7,291 nucleotides of DNA. It comes from DASTYU01 sp035764655. GTDB taxonomy: Bacteria; Chloroflexota; Limnocylindria; Limnocylindrales; CSP1-4. The number at the start of each line of letters is the position of its first letter. Position 1 is the first letter of the stretch. The translations under genes and the position numbers were made by a program. The notes beneath the pieces were generated by a model. It was not told the origin of the DNA. It saw nothing but the letters and a program-made list of their open reading frames with translations, and ran no database searches. Location: contig DASTYU010000182.1 in assembly GCA_035764655.1 (NCBI GenBank), positions 1-7,291 on the forward strand, in the 5' to 3' direction. Shown here one piece after another: positions 6,480 to 7,291 of this stretch.

Positions 6480-7091
6480 TCAGGCCGCGAAGCGGAAGTG
6501 ACCCTGCAATGCGTTGTTGCCCTCGAGGTCCTTCACGCTCGGGATGCTGTGGCGGCTCCCGTCACGCCGGTAGTTGCTCGCCTTGGCCGCATACACCGGC
6601 GATCCGGGGATCGTGCTGAAGACCGTCTCGGCGAGCGTTGTCGGATTGCCGGTTGCGCCGACGTAGGGAGCCATCTCGGCCTGGACGAACTCGCCAAGCG
6701 TGAGCCGGCCCTTGCCGCCCTCGACGGTGAACCCGATCGGAACGCGCTCGACGGCGGTGACTTCGCCGATCAAGCCCGCGAGATCCGCGACCGCACCGCC
6801 GAGCTGGCCCGTGAATAGCTGGATGAGCGCGTCGTGCTGCGCGTCGGTCGCACGGTCGTCGACGAAGACGGCGGCCTTCCAGGACTTCGGGATGAGGATG
6901 TTCTGTGGGATGTGGGCCGAGACCGCGATCGTGAGACCGCTTACGTCGACCCCGGCGATCTCGCCCTTCTCGATGCCCCAGGCGATCGTCGTGTCGCAGG
7001 TCTCGTAGTCGGGGTTCTCGCCGACCCAGCATGGGCACAGCACGTTGCAGGTGCAGACCTCGAGCAGCCTGCCTTCGATCTCGTAGGACAT
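6480..7091 (-). CDS. DUF1326 cysteine-rich protein
   Basis: This 203-aa soluble protein belongs to DUF1326, a family with no established biochemical role. Its hallmark is at the N-terminus: EVCTCNVLCPCW (11-22) gives C13-x-C15-x3-C19-x-C21, followed by C32 in DYETCD, a cluster suited to binding a soft metal such as copper or to thiol redox chemistry. The rest (about 40-203) is an alpha/beta domain with AGVDVSGLTIAVSAHIP (46-62), WKAAVFVDDRAT (71-82) and SNYRRDGSRHS (172-182); the last patch is typical of the family. No signal peptide is present, so it is cytoplasmic despite its membrane partner. It is the first gene of the operon; the ATG at 7091 has GGGGAGGG seven bases upstream, the best ribosome-binding site on this strand. 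The promoter and tandem operators lie directly upstream, so its expression should respond most strongly to repressor. Confidence 0.9.
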   Translation of the reverse strand: MSYEIEGRLLEVCTCNVLCPCWVGENPDYETCDTTIAWGIEKGEIAGVDVSGLTIAVSAHIPQNILIPKSWKAAVFVDDRATDAQHDALIQLFTGQLGGAVADLAGLIGEVTAVERVPIGFTVEGGKGRLTLGEFVQAEMAPYVGATGNPTTLAETVFSTIPGSPVYAAKASNYRRDGSRHSIPSVKDLEGNNALQGHFRFAA

Positions 7092-7111
7092 TGGGACGCC
7101 CTCCCCGCGTT

Positions 7112-7147
7112 TTCGGTCAGTCGACCGATGTCGGTCGATCGACCGAA
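7112..7147. promoter_or_regulatory. Tandem palindromic operator, probable TetR-family binding site
   Basis: Two 16-bp palindromes lie in a row. TCGGTCGATCGACCGA at 7131-7146 is perfect, and TCGGTCAGTCGACCGA at 7113-7128 is the same with the two central bases changed. Their centres are 18 bp apart, and together with outer bases they form a 36-bp inverted repeat with 15 of 17 arm positions matching. The CGGTC...GACCG half-site pattern is common for TetR regulators. The site begins at the last base of the -10 box and covers the expected transcription start and early leader of the minus-strand operon, a classic repressor position. The regulator encoded at 5031-5678 is the likely ligand-responsive partner. 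Confidence 0.75.
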
Positions 7148-7173
7148 GTTACACCCGATTCGTGCCATGTCAA
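7146..7173 (-). promoter_or_regulatory. Sigma70-type promoter of the six-gene operon
   Basis: On the minus strand a perfect -35 box TTGACA (7168-7173) is followed after 16 nt by TAACTT (7146-7151), which keeps the important T, A and final T of the -10 box. Transcription would start near 7139, giving a leader of roughly 48 nt before the DUF1326 ATG. The -10 box abuts the tandem palindromes, so bound repressor would exclude polymerase. No other convincing promoter is seen within the operon. Confidence 0.7.
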
Positions 7174-7213
7174 GCCCGAAACCACGGCGCGCCGGGGAGC
7201 GTCGTGCCCTACC

Positions 7214-7270
7214 ATGCGTCCGCGGGGACTGCGCGCCGTCACGCGCGGTGGTCGATGGAGTCTGCCCTGA
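7214..7270 (+). CDS. Possible 18-codon arginine-rich leader ORF
   Basis: ATG at 7214 opens an 18-codon frame (MRPRGLRAVTRGGRWSLP) that ends at TGA 7268-7270, immediately before the Shine-Dalgarno of the gene beginning at 7284. Five of its residues are arginine. Ribosomes finishing here would stop at the next gene's ribosome-binding site, which would allow coupling or attenuation. There is no Shine-Dalgarno before the ATG, and the length is well within chance for this base composition. Confidence 0.15.
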   Translation: MRPRGLRAVTRGGRWSLP

Positions 7271-7283
7271 GGGAGGTAGCGCG

Positions 7284-7291
7284 TTGGACCC
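7284..7291 (+). CDS. First codons of a divergent gene (cut by window edge)
   Basis: A strong Shine-Dalgarno, GGGAGGT at 7271-7277, is followed six bases later by TTG GAC, a good initiation layout, and the window ends two bases on. Only the start is visible, so no product can be named. An in-frame alternative is ATG at 7255, whose frame also stays open to the edge but lacks a ribosome-binding site. The gene is divergent from the DUF1326 operon and separated from it by 192 bp containing the operator. TACCAT at 7210-7215 is a possible but weak -10 box without a -35 partner. Confidence 0.5.

Overview
The window is gene-dense, very GC-rich bacterial chromosome (third codon positions almost all G or C). 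It has eight genes that can be read with confidence plus the first codons of a ninth at the right edge. The gene set is a zinc-type RecO, an Rv3369-like F420-type flavin/deazaflavin split-barrel protein, a DUF1326-DUF2182 pair, a TetR regulator, two related alpha/beta hydrolases and a GT-B glycosyltransferase. GTG/TTG starts and a possibly leaderless gene add to this. Together they suggest a soil or sediment Chloroflexota (Limnocylindria/Ellin6529-like) or a high-GC actinobacterium; this taxonomic guess is inference.

Layout. Bases 1-371 (minus) are the N-terminal part of an ECF sigma factor that runs off the left edge. Bases 372-739 hold no gene. They contain a small hairpin and a symmetrical structure of four related ~25-bp repeats, two in each orientation and both pairs exactly 51 bp apart, which looks like the two ends of an IS21-like element without its transposase (491-676). 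Bases 740-1947 (plus) are recO and a small PPOX-family gene separated by 2 nt. They converge, with only a 3-nt gap, on a six-gene minus-strand operon filling 1951-7091.

The operon, in transcription order, is DUF1326 cysteine-rich protein, DUF2182 membrane protein, TetR regulator, alpha/beta hydrolase with a Ser nucleophile, alpha/beta hydrolase with a Cys at the nucleophile position, and glycosyltransferase. The last four are joined by overlaps (23 bp, then two ATGA stop-start overlaps), so translational coupling is likely. A sigma70-type promoter with a perfect TTGACA -35 box precedes DUF1326. Two tandem 16-bp palindromes, the second perfect, begin at its -10 box and run over the expected transcription start. 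The simplest reading is that the operon's own TetR binds there and represses the set until a ligand appears.

The operon is the most interesting part of the window. It would combine a putative metal-binding pair (DUF1326/DUF2182) with two duplicated, diverged hydrolases and a sugar transferase under one repressor. The substrate cannot be told from sequence. At the far right, a strong Shine-Dalgarno and a TTG codon mark the probable start of a divergently transcribed gene.
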